Counted from the stretch's first letter, positions 9,145 through 17,658 are shown. The stretch is DNA of 47,625 nucleotides from an uncultured Lachnospiraceae bacterium (GCA_910587095.1 CAJUMJ010000012.1:1-47625), one strand, 5' to 3'. Numbers and translations: made by a program. Notes: a model not told the origin generated them from the letters alone.

Positions 9145-9360
9145 TCAGTTTCTTAAAAGCTCCTCAACTTCATCATAGCTCTTTCCGCTTTCGCTGATCA
9201 GTTCGTCGAGAGCGGCCAGGCGGTCCATTTTCACTTTTGCTTCCAGTTCTTTCCTGGTCTTTTCCAGTGCTTTCAGGGTATCTTTTGTCTGGTCGATCTC
9301 AGATAAAACCTGCTCCAATTCCTCTTCCGGCGTGAGATTAATTTTCTTTTTACGTGCCAT
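9145..9360 (-). CDS. Small coiled-coil protein, DUF4315-like
   Basis: A 71-residue, highly charged protein. Residues 10-50 are a heptad-rich coiled coil (ELEQVLSEIDQTKDTLKALE and onward), followed by a short helical tail SGKSYDEVEELLRN. An N-terminal basic patch, ARKKK, precedes it. The overall layout, a coiled coil followed by a SGKxxDEV-type helix, recalls small DUF4315-like proteins often found near mobile elements. I am not certain of that family and assign no function. The start is supported by an AGGAGG-like ribosome site on the minus strand (complement of CCTCCT at 9366-9371). It stands alone, and a copy of the hairpin repeat begins 23 bp upstream of its start. Confidence 0.65.
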   Translation of the reverse strand: MARKKKINLTPEEELEQVLSEIDQTKDTLKALEKTRKELEAKVKMDRLAALDELISESGKSYDEVEELLRN

Positions 9361-9382
9361 GAGAACCTCCTTTTTGTGTTTA

Positions 9383-9543
9383 TGTACTCCCGGAATTTCT
9401 TTTGCACCTGCCTTTGTGGCAGATTTTCCGCCAGATGCACATAAATCTAATCAACGTACGTTCCACGTACGTCTCATAAATTTATGCGCATCTGACAAAA
9501 AATCATCTCACAAAATCAGGCATAAAGAGACTACGAAAGTACA
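9383..9543. mobile_element. MITE-like hairpin repeat, copy 1 (161 bp)
   Basis: The whole element is an imperfect palindrome: it begins TGTACTCCCGGAATTTCTTT and ends with the matching AAAGAGACTACGAAAGTACA. The centre carries an ACGTACGTTCCACGTACGT-like core. It is about 85 percent alike to copy 3 at 32505 by eye, and copy 2 at 26321 is an internal deletion. The flanks GTTTA (left) and GTTTG (right, one base out) hint at a short target duplication. It encodes nothing credible; the ORF that crosses it is an artefact. It sits in the divergent region between the coiled-coil gene and the flavoprotein operon. Confidence 0.75.
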
Positions 9544-9625
9544 TGTTTGGATTTTATTTTTATATAAGAATATCATAAGAATAGGAAAATGTAAATTCAA
9601 TATAGGTTTTATATAGCGGTACAAA

Positions 9626-9654
9626 TTGCTTTTTTCTTCTTTTTATGGCATGAT
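9626..9654 (+). promoter_or_regulatory. Possible promoter of the flavoprotein-siroheme operon
   Basis: TTGCTT (9626-9631) and CATGAT (9649-9654) are 17 bp apart and lie about 50 bp before the flavoprotein start, after AT-rich DNA. The match to sigma-A consensus is moderate. Other AT-rich boxes nearby (for example around 9560-9580) cannot be excluded. Confidence 0.3.
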
Positions 9655-9706
9655 AAGAAAAGAAAAAAAGAAACGGAGAAAACTGATTTTAAACAGGAGG
9701 TATGGG

Positions 9707-12292
9707 ATGAAACTATTGGTAATCGGGGGCGTGGCAGCCGGAACGAAGGCGGCCGCGAAATTTAAGAGGGTGAACCCGGAAGCGGAGGTGACGATCGTCA
9801 CAAAGGGCCGGGATATTTCCTACGCGGGCTGCGGCCTGCCTTACTATGTGGGCGGGGCGATTCACGACAAGGAGCAGCTTATCGTGAATACGCCGGAAAA
9901 GTACAGTGCGCTCACAGGGGCGATGGTGTATTCGCAAAGAGAGGTAGTCGCTCTGGACCCTGCGGCAAAAAAAGCCGTCGCGAAAAATCTCCGCACAGGC
10001 GCGGAGGAAGTCTATGAGTATGACGCCTGCATCGTGGCAGTCGGGGCTTCTCCGGTGATCCCGCCGCTGCAGGGTTTGAATTTGCCAGGTGTTTTCGTGA
10101 TGCGTTCCCCGGATGACGCCATCGAGACGAGAAATTATCTCGCGAGAGACGGCGTGCGGCGCGCCGTTGTTGTGGGCGGTGGATTTATCGGCCTGGAAGT
10201 GGCGGAAAACCTGCTGGAAAAGGGACTGTCGGTGACCGTGATCGATATGGCGCCTCAGATTATGCCGGGCTTTGACAATGAGATGGCGGATTACGCGGTG
10301 CGCCATCTGGAGAAAAAAGGCATCCGGGTGATGACGGGGACGAAACTCATGGGCGTGACGGGAGAAGAAAGAGCGGAGGGCGTGCAGACCGACAAGGGAC
10401 TGCTTCCCGCGGATTTGGTGATTCTCTCTATCGGTATACGCCCGAACACGGGATTTTTGCAGGATACGGGAATCGAGATGTTTAAGGGAACCGTTCTGGT
10501 GGACGAGAGGATGGCGACAAACGTGGCGGATATCTACGCTGCGGGTGACTGCGCGATGGTGAAGAATCGCCTGACAGGGGAAAGACAGTGGTCGCCCATG
10601 GGTTCCTCCGCCAACATGGAAGGGCGCACGCTTGCCCTCGCCCTGGGCGGCAGGGACGTGGCTTATCCGGGTGTTCTGGGAACGGGAGTGGTGAAGCTTC
10701 CGGGACTTTCCGGCGGCAGAACCGGGCTCTCCGAGGAGCAGGCCAAAGCGGCGGGCTTTGAGACGGCCTGCGTGCTTGCCGTGACGGACGACAAGGCGCA
10801 TTACTATCCGGACAGCTCCTGGTTTGCGATCAAGCTGGTGGCGGATAAAAAGACCCATAAGCTGCTTGGCGTTCAGGTGCTTGGGCCCGGCGCGGTGGAC
10901 AAGGTGACGGACGTGGGCGTGATGGCGGTTACCTTCGGCGCGACGCTCGAGCAGATGACCTGTCTGGATCTGGCTTACGCGCCGCCCTTCTCCACGGCGA
11001 TCCATCCTTTTGTGCAGGCGGTACATATGCTGCTTAATAAGCTGACAGGGGATATGGACAGCTTTACGCCCGCGGAGTATCTGGCAGGCGCGGCGAAGGA
11101 GTACCGTGTTGTCGACGTGAATCCGGCAGGTCCCACCATCGCGGGCGCTACCTATGTGGATCTGCTCAAGGTGAAAGGCGAGGTGCCGGGGCTTTTGAAG
11201 GACGAAAAGCTTCTGCTCGTCTGCGCCAAGGGAAAGAGGGCGTATCTGCTTCAAAACAGGCTGAAACGCTACGGCTACACGAACACGAAGGTGCTTGAGG
11301 GTTCCTCCTTCTTCAATGTGGTGAAAGCGGAGAGCAAGCCGGGCGTGGTGACCGTGCCGGCGGAGGAAATTACCCGTGTGAAAGCGCTTGGCTGCCTGCA
11401 CAACAAGGGAACGGATAACTTCAATGTCCGTGTGATCACAAGAAACGGTAAGATTACGACGGCGGAGCACAAAAAAATCGCGGAGGCGGCCGAGAAGTTC
11501 GGAAGCGGGGACGTGGTCATGACCACCCGTCTGACGATGGAGATCGTGGGCGTGCCTTTTGACCGGATAGAAGAGCTGAGAGCGTTTTTGGCGCAGGAGG
11601 GACTGGAGACAGGCGGTACCGGCTCCAAGGTGCGCCCGGTGGTGGCCTGCAAGGGAACGACCTGCCAGTACGGTCTTTTGGATACCTACGCTTTGTCGGA
11701 AAAGATACACGAGCGGTTTTTCCACGGCTATGCCGACGTCAAACTGCCTCATAAATTCAAGATCGCGGTGGGCGGCTGCCCGAATAACTGCGTGAAGCCG
11801 GATCTGAATGATTTCGGCATCGTGGGACAGAGAGTGCCGGTGATCGATCTGGAAAAATGCCATGGCTGCGGCAACTGCCAGATTGCACAGGTGTGCCCGG
11901 TGGGGGCTTCCCGGGTAGTCGACGGCAAACTGGTGATCGATCCTGACGAGTGCAACAACTGTGGACGTTGTGTGGGTAAATGCCCGTTTAAGGCGGCGGA
12001 GGAGAGCACATACGGCTACCGCGTCTATATCGGCGGACGCTGGGGGAAGAGAGTAGCTCACGGACAGAAGCTTTCGAAGATTTTTTTGAGCGAGGAGGAG
12101 GTACTCTCCGTTTTGGAAAAAGCGATTTTGCTTTTCAGAGAGCAGGGAAAGACGGGAGAACGCTTTGCGGATACCATAAACAGAATCGGTTTTGAGAATG
12201 TGCAGGAACAGCTTTTGTCGGACGAGATTATTTTGCACAAAGAAGAAATCATCAACGCGAAGATGCATCTGAAGGGCGGAGCGACGTGCTAG
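9707..12292 (+). CDS. Flavin disulfide reductase-rhodanese-siroheme/Fe-S reductase fusion
   Basis: One 861-residue polypeptide with four parts. Residues 1-320 are a FAD/NAD(P) module of the CoA-disulfide reductase type, with the FAD motif VIGGVAAG, the redox Cys in ISYAGCGLPYY and the second nucleotide motif VVGGGFIGLE. Residues 325-440 are its dimerisation domain. Residues 465-550 are a rhodanese domain with active loop CAKGKRA. Residues 560-720 are one nitrite/sulfite reductase half-domain, with Fe-S/siroheme cysteines in CKGTTC and GGCPNNC. The end carries two [4Fe-4S] motifs, CHGCGNCQIAQVCP and CNNCGRCVGKCP. It probably moves electrons from NAD(P)H to a sulfur oxyanion or persulfide through siroheme. 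A siroheme pathway follows in the same direction, only 21 bp on. The start at 9707 has AGGAGG 6 bp upstream. The activity is inferred. Confidence 0.88.
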   Translation: MKLLVIGGVAAGTKAAAKFKRVNPEAEVTIVTKGRDISYAGCGLPYYVGGAIHDKEQLIVNTPEKYSALTGAMVYSQREVVALDPAAKKAVAKNLRTGAEEVYEYDACIVAVGASPVIPPLQGLNLPGVFVMRSPDDAIETRNYLARDGVRRAVVVGGGFIGLEVAENLLEKGLSVTVIDMAPQIMPGFDNEMADYAVRHLEKKGIRVMTGTKLMGVTGEERAEGVQTDKGLLPADLVILSIGIRPNTGFLQDTGIEMFKGTVLVDERMATNVADIYAAGDCAMVKNRLTGERQWSPMGSSANMEGRTLALALGGRDVAYPGVLGTGVVKLPGLSGGRTGLSEEQAKAAGFETACVLAVTDDKAHYYPDSSWFAIKLVADKKTHKLLGVQVLGPGAVDKVTDVGVMAVTFGATLEQMTCLDLAYAPPFSTAIHPFVQAVHMLLNKLTGDMDSFTPAEYLAGAAKEYRVVDVNPAGPTIAGATYVDLLKVKGEVPGLLKDEKLLLVCAKGKRAYLLQNRLKRYGYTNTKVLEGSSFFNVVKAESKPGVVTVPAEEITRVKALGCLHNKGTDNFNVRVITRNGKITTAEHKKIAEAAEKFGSGDVVMTTRLTMEIVGVPFDRIEELRAFLAQEGLETGGTGSKVRPVVACKGTTCQYGLLDTYALSEKIHERFFHGYADVKLPHKFKIAVGGCPNNCVKPDLNDFGIVGQRVPVIDLEKCHGCGNCQIAQVCPVGASRVVDGKLVIDPDECNNCGRCVGKCPFKAAEESTYGYRVYIGGRWGKRVAHGQKLSKIFLSEEEVLSVLEKAILLFREQGKTGERFADTINRIGFENVQEQLLSDEIILHKEEIINAKMHLKGGATC

Positions 12293-12313
12293 GTTGCGAT
12301 CGGTGGATCATGT

Positions 12314-13450
12314 ATGGAATGTATCAGTATCAGCCATAAGACGGCGGAGGCTAAAAAGCGGCAAAGATGCTTTATCCCAAAAGAAAACAGGGAAGACTAT
12401 TTACAAAAGATAAGGGAACTTTGCGGGGTGGAACAGTGTGTTGTCCTGTCCACCTGCAACCGGACGGAGATTTATGTGAAGGGCAGGGAAAACCGCTTCC
12501 GGGATTTGGAAGCGGCTCTTGCCGAGACGGCCGGCAGTGACGCTCAGTGGATCAGGAGCCTGGTCAGACGGTATCAGGGAGCGGGAGCGATCCGCCATCT
12601 CTTCCGTGTGACCTGCGGAATGGAGTCCATGGTGATCGGGGAAGACGAAATCCTCGGGCAGGTGCGGGACGCCTACAAGTACGCGAAGGATGCCGGATAC
12701 ACGGGATATGAGCTGGACGGCGTTTTTCAGGCGGCGCTTTCCTGCGCGAAGCGTGTGAAGACGGAGACGGCGATCTCGAAGTCGTCCGTCTCCGTGGCGA
12801 CGCTTGCGGCGAACGAGGTTTTCAGGATTCCCAAACGGGTGAAGACGGTACTTCTGATCGGAAGCACCGGGCAGATGGGGGGCATTGTCCAGAAAAACCT
12901 GTTGAGTCAGGAAAACATCCGGGTCATAGCCACGGTCAGATCCCACAACGGGGTGTGCCAAAGCGGGAATCCCCGGGTGGAGAATGTGGATTACCGGAGG
13001 CGGTATGAGTATCTGGAGGAGGCGGACGCGGTTGTCTCGGCTACCTCCAGTCCTCATTACACGATGATTGCAAAGCAGGTGGAGCAGTCCATAAAAACGG
13101 ATAAGGAGCGATTGTTCGTGGACATATCCATGCCGCCCGATATGGACGGGGACATCGGAGGGATCGCCAACTGCCGTCTAGTTACACTGGACGACATCAA
13201 CCGGCTGGCGCAGGAAAACAACAGGCGCAAGTCGCAGGCGCTTGCGGACGCCGAGGAGATCCTTGCGCAGGAGTTTGACAGGATATGCAAGGTTTTGGCT
13301 TTTCACCGGTTTATGGAGAAGGACGCCGGATGGAAGGAGCGATATGAGGGCTGGTCCGCGCAAAAGCTTGTCTATCTGCTGCGGGACGAGCTTGACAGGG
13401 ATTCTTTTGAAGCGGTATTGGAGGTGTTGGGCCATGCCGGGTGGCAATAG
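12314..13450 (+). CDS. hemA: Glutamyl-tRNA reductase
   Basis: Reduces the glutamyl group of Glu-tRNA(Glu) to glutamate-1-semialdehyde with NADPH, the first step of C5 tetrapyrrole synthesis. The 378-residue protein has the catalytic Cys48 in LSTCNRTEIY, the substrate-site segment GMESMVIGEDEILGQVRDAY, and an NADP fold around LLIGSTGQMG. It is shorter than the usual 410-450 residues, mostly in the C-terminal dimerisation helix. The ribosome site is weak (GGTGG), which may mean translation is coupled to the flavoprotein gene 21 bp upstream. It overlaps the next gene by 17 bp. Confidence 0.93.
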   Translation: MECISISHKTAEAKKRQRCFIPKENREDYLQKIRELCGVEQCVVLSTCNRTEIYVKGRENRFRDLEAALAETAGSDAQWIRSLVRRYQGAGAIRHLFRVTCGMESMVIGEDEILGQVRDAYKYAKDAGYTGYELDGVFQAALSCAKRVKTETAISKSSVSVATLAANEVFRIPKRVKTVLLIGSTGQMGGIVQKNLLSQENIRVIATVRSHNGVCQSGNPRVENVDYRRRYEYLEEADAVVSATSSPHYTMIAKQVEQSIKTDKERLFVDISMPPDMDGDIGGIANCRLVTLDDINRLAQENNRRKSQALADAEEILAQEFDRICKVLAFHRFMEKDAGWKERYEGWSAQKLVYLLRDELDRDSFEAVLEVLGHAGWQ

Positions 13451-14108
13451 TGGGTACTTCCCTTTTTTTGTGGATATAGCCGGTAAAAGCGGCGTGATTG
13501 TGGGCGGCGGAAAGGTTGCGGCGAGGAAGCTGGAAAAGCTTTTGCCATTCGGACCCGGCCTGACCGTGATCGCGCCGCAGACAGAGGAGTGCGTGCGGGC
13601 GTGGGAGAAGTCTGCGGACAAAGACAGGGCGTTGTCCTGTCGTTTTGTCGAACGGGAATTGGAGCCTGCGGATTTGGAGGGAGCCGATTTTGTGATTGCC
13701 GCCACGGACGACGAAGCGCAAAACGGCCGCATATCTGACCTGTGCAAGGAGAGACGGATCCTGGTGAATGTGGTTGACGACAAAGAGAAATGCACGTTCC
13801 TTTTTCCGGCTCTTGTGCGGGAGAAAGATCTGACAATCGGTATTTCCACGGGCGGAAAGAGTCCGGCGGCGGCGTCCTGGATCAGAAAAGAGACAAAGCG
13901 GGCGCTTGCGCCGGGTATCGGGGATGTTATTGACTTAATGGGTCAAATCAGACCGAAGGTGATGGAACTGGAAGCGTCGCAGAAGGAGAGAAAGGATATT
14001 TTGGAGAGCCTGTTTCTCTATTGTGTTGAGAGAGAAGGGAAAGTGATGTTGGAGGAATTGGAGCGACGGTTATATGAAAAAAATCCGAATCGGAACAAGG
14101 GGCAGTAA
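13434..14108 (+). CDS. Precorrin-2 dehydrogenase (siroheme synthase N-terminal type)
   Basis: Oxidises precorrin-2 to sirohydrochlorin with NAD+, and in Met8-like members also inserts iron. The 224-residue protein has the nucleotide-binding motif VIVGGGKVAARKL at residues 21-33, then VIAATDDEAQN and STGGKSPAAASWIRKE, all usual for the SirC/Met8/CysG-N family. The ATG at 13434, inside the end of hemA, is chosen because GGAGGT lies 7 bp upstream; a longer in-frame extension back to 13242 has no family support. No separate sirohydrochlorin ferrochelatase is present in the window, so this protein may also act as the chelatase; that is inference. It overlaps hemC by 35 bp. Confidence 0.9.
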   Translation: MPGGNSGYFPFFVDIAGKSGVIVGGGKVAARKLEKLLPFGPGLTVIAPQTEECVRAWEKSADKDRALSCRFVERELEPADLEGADFVIAATDDEAQNGRISDLCKERRILVNVVDDKEKCTFLFPALVREKDLTIGISTGGKSPAAASWIRKETKRALAPGIGDVIDLMGQIRPKVMELEASQKERKDILESLFLYCVEREGKVMLEELERRLYEKNPNRNKGQ

Positions 14109-15018
14109 ACTGGCTTTAAAGCAGGCGTCTCTTGTGCGGGACGCGCTGTCAGAGGCGGGATACGGGACGGAGATCGTAACGATACACACAAAGGGAGACA
14201 GGATACAGGACAAGCCTCTTTGGCAGATCGGGGACAAGGGCGTTTTCGCCTCGGAGCTGGAGGAGGCTCTCAAGGACGGCAAAATCGACCTGGCGGCGCA
14301 CTCCGCGAAAGACCTGCCCATAAAGCTGGCGGAAGGGCTTGTGATTGCGGCTGTCCTCAAAAGGGCCGACGTGCGGGATGTGCTTGTGGTTCCGAAGGGA
14401 GGCGCGTTGCCGACTGGACGCGTATTCCGGATCGGGACGGGCAGCAGGCGAAGGCAGACGCTCGCGGGACAGCTATGGGAAAACGTGGTATTCGAAAATA
14501 TCCGCGGCAATGTGGACACCCGTCTGCGAAAGCTAAAGGAGAGTGGCGAGAAAGAGACGGGAGCGGTCGTGTACGACGGGATACTTCTGGCGAAAGCGGG
14601 GCTCGACCGGCTTGACATCCAGTCTCGCTACGCGCAGGAGTACGGGTTTTACCCTCTCCCGCCGGAGGACTTTTTGCCGGCGGCATGTCAGGGAATCATA
14701 GCGGTGGAAGCCGTGAGGGATTCGGCGGCGGCTTCGGTTTGCAAAGAGATTACGGATGAGGAGACGGCGCTGTGTTTTGTGGTGGAGAGGGAGGCGCTAT
14801 CGCTTCTTTCGGCGGACTGCAGCGAGGCGGCTGCGGCGTGGTGCAGGTTGGAGAGAGTCGGACAAAGCCGGGACGCGTCGCGCGAGGATTTTTCGGCGGA
14901 CAGGCTGCTTTTAGATGTGATGTACGCGGGCAGGAGAGTCGGACTGACCGGAATGGCCAGCATAGAGGAAGGCAGACGGCTGGCACGACAGGCGGCGCGG
15001 ATCGTCAAGGAGCGGTGA
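14074..15018 (+). CDS. hemC: Porphobilinogen deaminase (hydroxymethylbilane synthase)
   Basis: Joins four porphobilinogen units into hydroxymethylbilane. The 314-residue protein starts with the family signature IRIGTRGSKLALKQA and has KGDRIQD, AAHSAKDLP and GTGSRRRQTL. The dipyrromethane-cofactor cysteine appears to be Cys249 in SADCSEAAAAW. The usual motif there is GGCxxP(I/L)(G/A), so the residues around the Cys are unusual although the Cys is kept. The start lies within the previous gene (35-bp overlap), which suggests coupled translation. Confidence 0.92.
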   Translation: MKKIRIGTRGSKLALKQASLVRDALSEAGYGTEIVTIHTKGDRIQDKPLWQIGDKGVFASELEEALKDGKIDLAAHSAKDLPIKLAEGLVIAAVLKRADVRDVLVVPKGGALPTGRVFRIGTGSRRRQTLAGQLWENVVFENIRGNVDTRLRKLKESGEKETGAVVYDGILLAKAGLDRLDIQSRYAQEYGFYPLPPEDFLPAACQGIIAVEAVRDSAAASVCKEITDEETALCFVVEREALSLLSADCSEAAAAWCRLERVGQSRDASREDFSADRLLLDVMYAGRRVGLTGMASIEEGRRLARQAARIVKER

Positions 15019-15040
15019 GGACGGCAGGAAGGCGGGCCGG

Positions 15041-16627
15041 ATGCGAAGTAAAGGAGAACGGGTAAGGTTGAGCGAGGGAAAGGTATATCTGACGGGCGGC
15101 GGCTGCGGCGACGAGGGACTTTTGACCCTGAAAGCCTGGGAGGCGCTAAAGAGCTGCGACGCGGTGGTCTATGACAGCCTGGTGTCCGATGAACTGCTGC
15201 GGTGGACGCGGCCGGACTGCGAAAAGATCTTTGTGGGAAAGCGGTGCGGCGTTCACAGCCGGACGCAGCTGGAAATCAACGCGCTTCTTATAAAAAAGGC
15301 GCGGGAAGGAAAGACGGTGGTGCGCTTAAAGGGAGGGGATCCTTACGTGTTTGGCAGAGGCGGAGAGGAATTTCTGGCGATGCGCGAAGCGGGTATTTGC
15401 TGTGAGGAGATCCCCGGTGTCACGTCGGCGGTTGCGGCTCCTGCGGCGGCCGGGATTCCGGTCACGTACAGGGGGCTTTCGGACAGCGTGACGGTGGTGA
15501 CGGGCACTTCGGCGGACAGGGACGCAACCGATGAGGCGGGGCTTGACTACCGGACGCTTGCGCAGCTTGGCGGCACGCTTGTGATCCTGATGGGGATGCA
15601 GCATCTGGCGCAAATCGTGGTGGGGCTGCTTGGTGCCGGAAAGGACGCAAATACGCCCTGCGCCATTGTTATGGAAGGAACGACGGGACGGCAGCGGGTT
15701 GTGCGGGCGGCGCTTTTTGAGATTACGGCAAGGGCGGCGGAGCAGGGATTTACCTCTCCGGCGGTGATCGTGGTTGGTGCGGTGGCGAAGCTAGACCTGA
15801 CGGGAAAGAGGAAGGACGGCGATTTGCCCCTTTCGGGGATTACGGTCGGGGTGACGGGGACGGCGCATTTTGCGGATAGGGTATCCCTGGCGGTTCGAAA
15901 ACTGGGCGCGAAACCGTTTGACATGAGCTTTATGGAGATCAGGCCGGCGGATGAGGCGCTTCCCGGTTTTGAGGATTGCGGCTGGCTCGTCTTTACAAGT
16001 CCGAACGGCGTGCGGGTTTTTCTCAATAAAATGAAGGAGGAGCGGCGGGATCTGCGCACGCTTTACGGGAAAAAGACTGCGGTGATCGGCCCGGGGACGG
16101 CGGAGGCGCTCCACGAGGCGGGAATCTACGAGGACTATATACCCCGAAGTTACGATGCAGCCCATCTTGCAAAGGGGCTCTCGCAAGTCATTGCGGGAGA
16201 AGGGGAGGAAAGAAACGCCGTCGGCAATCTGGTGATGCTTCTTCGGGCAAAGCAGGGGAGCGACGCTTTGCCGCTTACCTTGAAGGAACATGGCATCCCC
16301 TATAAGGAGTATGCGCTCTATGAGCTTTTCGTGCGGGAGGAGAAAAGGGACGTGGTGAGCGCGAAAGCACCGGATTATATTGTCTTTGGTTCCGCTATGG
16401 GAGCGAGAGCCTATTTTGAGGGCTTGGAGAAGAAGGGCATCGGGAACGAAAAGAGCCGTTATGTCTGCATCGGGGAAAGGTGCGCGAAGGAAGCGCAAAA
16501 ATATATATCGAAACCGCCTTTGATCGCAAAAGAATCGGGGGTGGATGCGATCGCGGCGTGTCTTTGCGCGGATTTGGCTTGTAATTACGGAGGAGGAAAC
16601 GGGCGATGTACCGATTTAGAAGATTGA
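15041..16627 (+). CDS. cobA-hemD: Uroporphyrinogen-III methyltransferase / uroporphyrinogen-III synthase fusion
   Basis: A 528-residue fusion. Residues about 10-255 are the SAM-dependent methyltransferase that makes precorrin-2 (VYLTGGGCGDEGLLTLKA, YVFGRGGEE, EIPGVTSAVAAPAAAGIPVT). Residues about 265-525 are uroporphyrinogen-III synthase, which cyclises hydroxymethylbilane (LVFTSPNGV, AVIGPGTAEAL, DYIVFGSAMGARAYFE). The SAM loop reads GGGCGDEG instead of the common GAGPGDPG. The ATG at 15041 has an AGGAAGG site 8 bp upstream; a TTG at 15068 is an alternative. The fusion covers two successive pathway steps and is common in clostridia. Confidence 0.93.
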   Translation: MRSKGERVRLSEGKVYLTGGGCGDEGLLTLKAWEALKSCDAVVYDSLVSDELLRWTRPDCEKIFVGKRCGVHSRTQLEINALLIKKAREGKTVVRLKGGDPYVFGRGGEEFLAMREAGICCEEIPGVTSAVAAPAAAGIPVTYRGLSDSVTVVTGTSADRDATDEAGLDYRTLAQLGGTLVILMGMQHLAQIVVGLLGAGKDANTPCAIVMEGTTGRQRVVRAALFEITARAAEQGFTSPAVIVVGAVAKLDLTGKRKDGDLPLSGITVGVTGTAHFADRVSLAVRKLGAKPFDMSFMEIRPADEALPGFEDCGWLVFTSPNGVRVFLNKMKEERRDLRTLYGKKTAVIGPGTAEALHEAGIYEDYIPRSYDAAHLAKGLSQVIAGEGEERNAVGNLVMLLRAKQGSDALPLTLKEHGIPYKEYALYELFVREEKRDVVSAKAPDYIVFGSAMGARAYFEGLEKKGIGNEKSRYVCIGERCAKEAQKYISKPPLIAKESGVDAIAACLCADLACNYGGGNGRCTDLED

Positions 16628-17565
16628 GAAGGGATGAGAGAATCCGCTCTATGATGCGGGAGACCAGGCTTTATGCCAGAGATTTTATTTACCCGGTTTT
16701 TGTCATGGAGGGAGAGCAGGTGAAAAATCCGGTGGAATCCATGCCGGGGGTTTTTCAGTACTCCGTCGATTGTCTTGACGAGATACTTGAGCAGGTGAAA
16801 ACAGCGGGGATCGGGGGCATCATGCTTTTTGGCATTCCGTCCCGCAAGGATCCCTGGGGGAGTCAGGCTTATGCCAGGGACGGCGTCACGCAAAGAGCCG
16901 TCCGCTATATACGTGAAAAGTATCCTGAAATCTACATCGTGGCGGATGTGTGTCTGTGTGAGTACACGTCCCACGGCCATTGCGGGATGGTGCACGGGGA
17001 GGAGATTTTAAATGACGAGACGCTGCCTTACCTTGTGAAGATGGCCGTGAGCCTTGTGGAGGCAGGGGCGGATATGGTTGCACCCTCCGACATGATGGAT
17101 GGCCGGGTTGCGGCCCTACGGGAGGGGCTGGACCAGGCGGGCTTTGCGCAGACGCCGATTATGGCTTACAGCGCCAAATTCGCCTCCGCTTACTACGGGC
17201 CTTTCCGGGACGCGGCCCACTCGGCGCCCGGGTTCGGCGACCGCAAAAGCTATCAGATGGACTTCGCGAACGGACAGGAGGCGATCAGGGAAATCCGCGC
17301 GGATATAGAGGAGGGGGCGGATATCGTGATGGTGAAGCCGGCTCTTGCTTATCTGGATGTATTGAAGGAGGTCGCCTTGTCCTTCGACATGCCCCTTGCG
17401 GTGTACAACGTAAGCGGAGAGTACGCCATGGTAAAAGCGGCTGCCGCGAACGGATGGGTTGACGAGAGAAGGATAGTGACCGAGAACCTCACGGCGATGA
17501 AGCGGGCTGGCGCGAAGATTATCATTACCTATCATGCGCTGGATGCGGCGAATTGGCTGGCGTGA
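16606..17565 (+). CDS. hemB: Delta-aminolevulinic acid dehydratase (porphobilinogen synthase)
   Basis: Condenses two aminolevulinate molecules to porphobilinogen. The 319-residue protein shows the zinc-type active site: Cys116, Cys118 and Cys126 in ADVCLCEYTSHGHCG. The two Schiff-base lysines are Lys191 in YSAKFAS and Lys244 in VMVKPALAYLD. It starts with GGAGGAAACGGGCG upstream and overlaps the fusion gene by 22 bp. The likely metal is Zn, since all three cysteines are present. Confidence 0.95.
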   Translation: MYRFRRLRRDERIRSMMRETRLYARDFIYPVFVMEGEQVKNPVESMPGVFQYSVDCLDEILEQVKTAGIGGIMLFGIPSRKDPWGSQAYARDGVTQRAVRYIREKYPEIYIVADVCLCEYTSHGHCGMVHGEEILNDETLPYLVKMAVSLVEAGADMVAPSDMMDGRVAALREGLDQAGFAQTPIMAYSAKFASAYYGPFRDAAHSAPGFGDRKSYQMDFANGQEAIREIRADIEEGADIVMVKPALAYLDVLKEVALSFDMPLAVYNVSGEYAMVKAAAANGWVDERRIVTENLTAMKRAGAKIIITYHALDAANWLA

Positions 17566-17570
17566 ACAAA

Positions 17571-17623
17571 CGGACGAATGTCCGTATGGGATATGAAAGG
17601 TACGGGATAAATTCTTTTATAAT
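17571..17623 (+). promoter_or_regulatory. hemL upstream region with small dyad and -10 box
   Basis: A perfect TATAAT at 17618-17623 lies 36 bp before the hemL start, but the -35 position 17 bp upstream reads GAAAGG. Upstream is a dyad CGGAC-GAAT-GTCCG (17571-17584), just after the hemB stop. It could be a short hairpin or an operator. It resembles in shape, but does not match, the Gram-positive LexA box. hemL may thus have its own, perhaps activated, promoter in addition to read-through. Confidence 0.4.
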
Positions 17624-17658
17624 AAATATATGTTCACCTTACACCAGGGGAGGAAAAT

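Noticed and set aside
9332..9616. A 94-codon plus-strand frame over hairpin repeat copy 1
   Set aside because: It reads through the palindrome. A near-identical stretch of codons appears at 32431-32871 over copy 3, as expected from the repeat and not from a gene.
17571..17584. A LexA-like box before hemL
   Set aside because: The dyad CGGAC-N4-GTCCG has the right shape but not the CGAAC...GTTCG bases, so SOS control is not supported.
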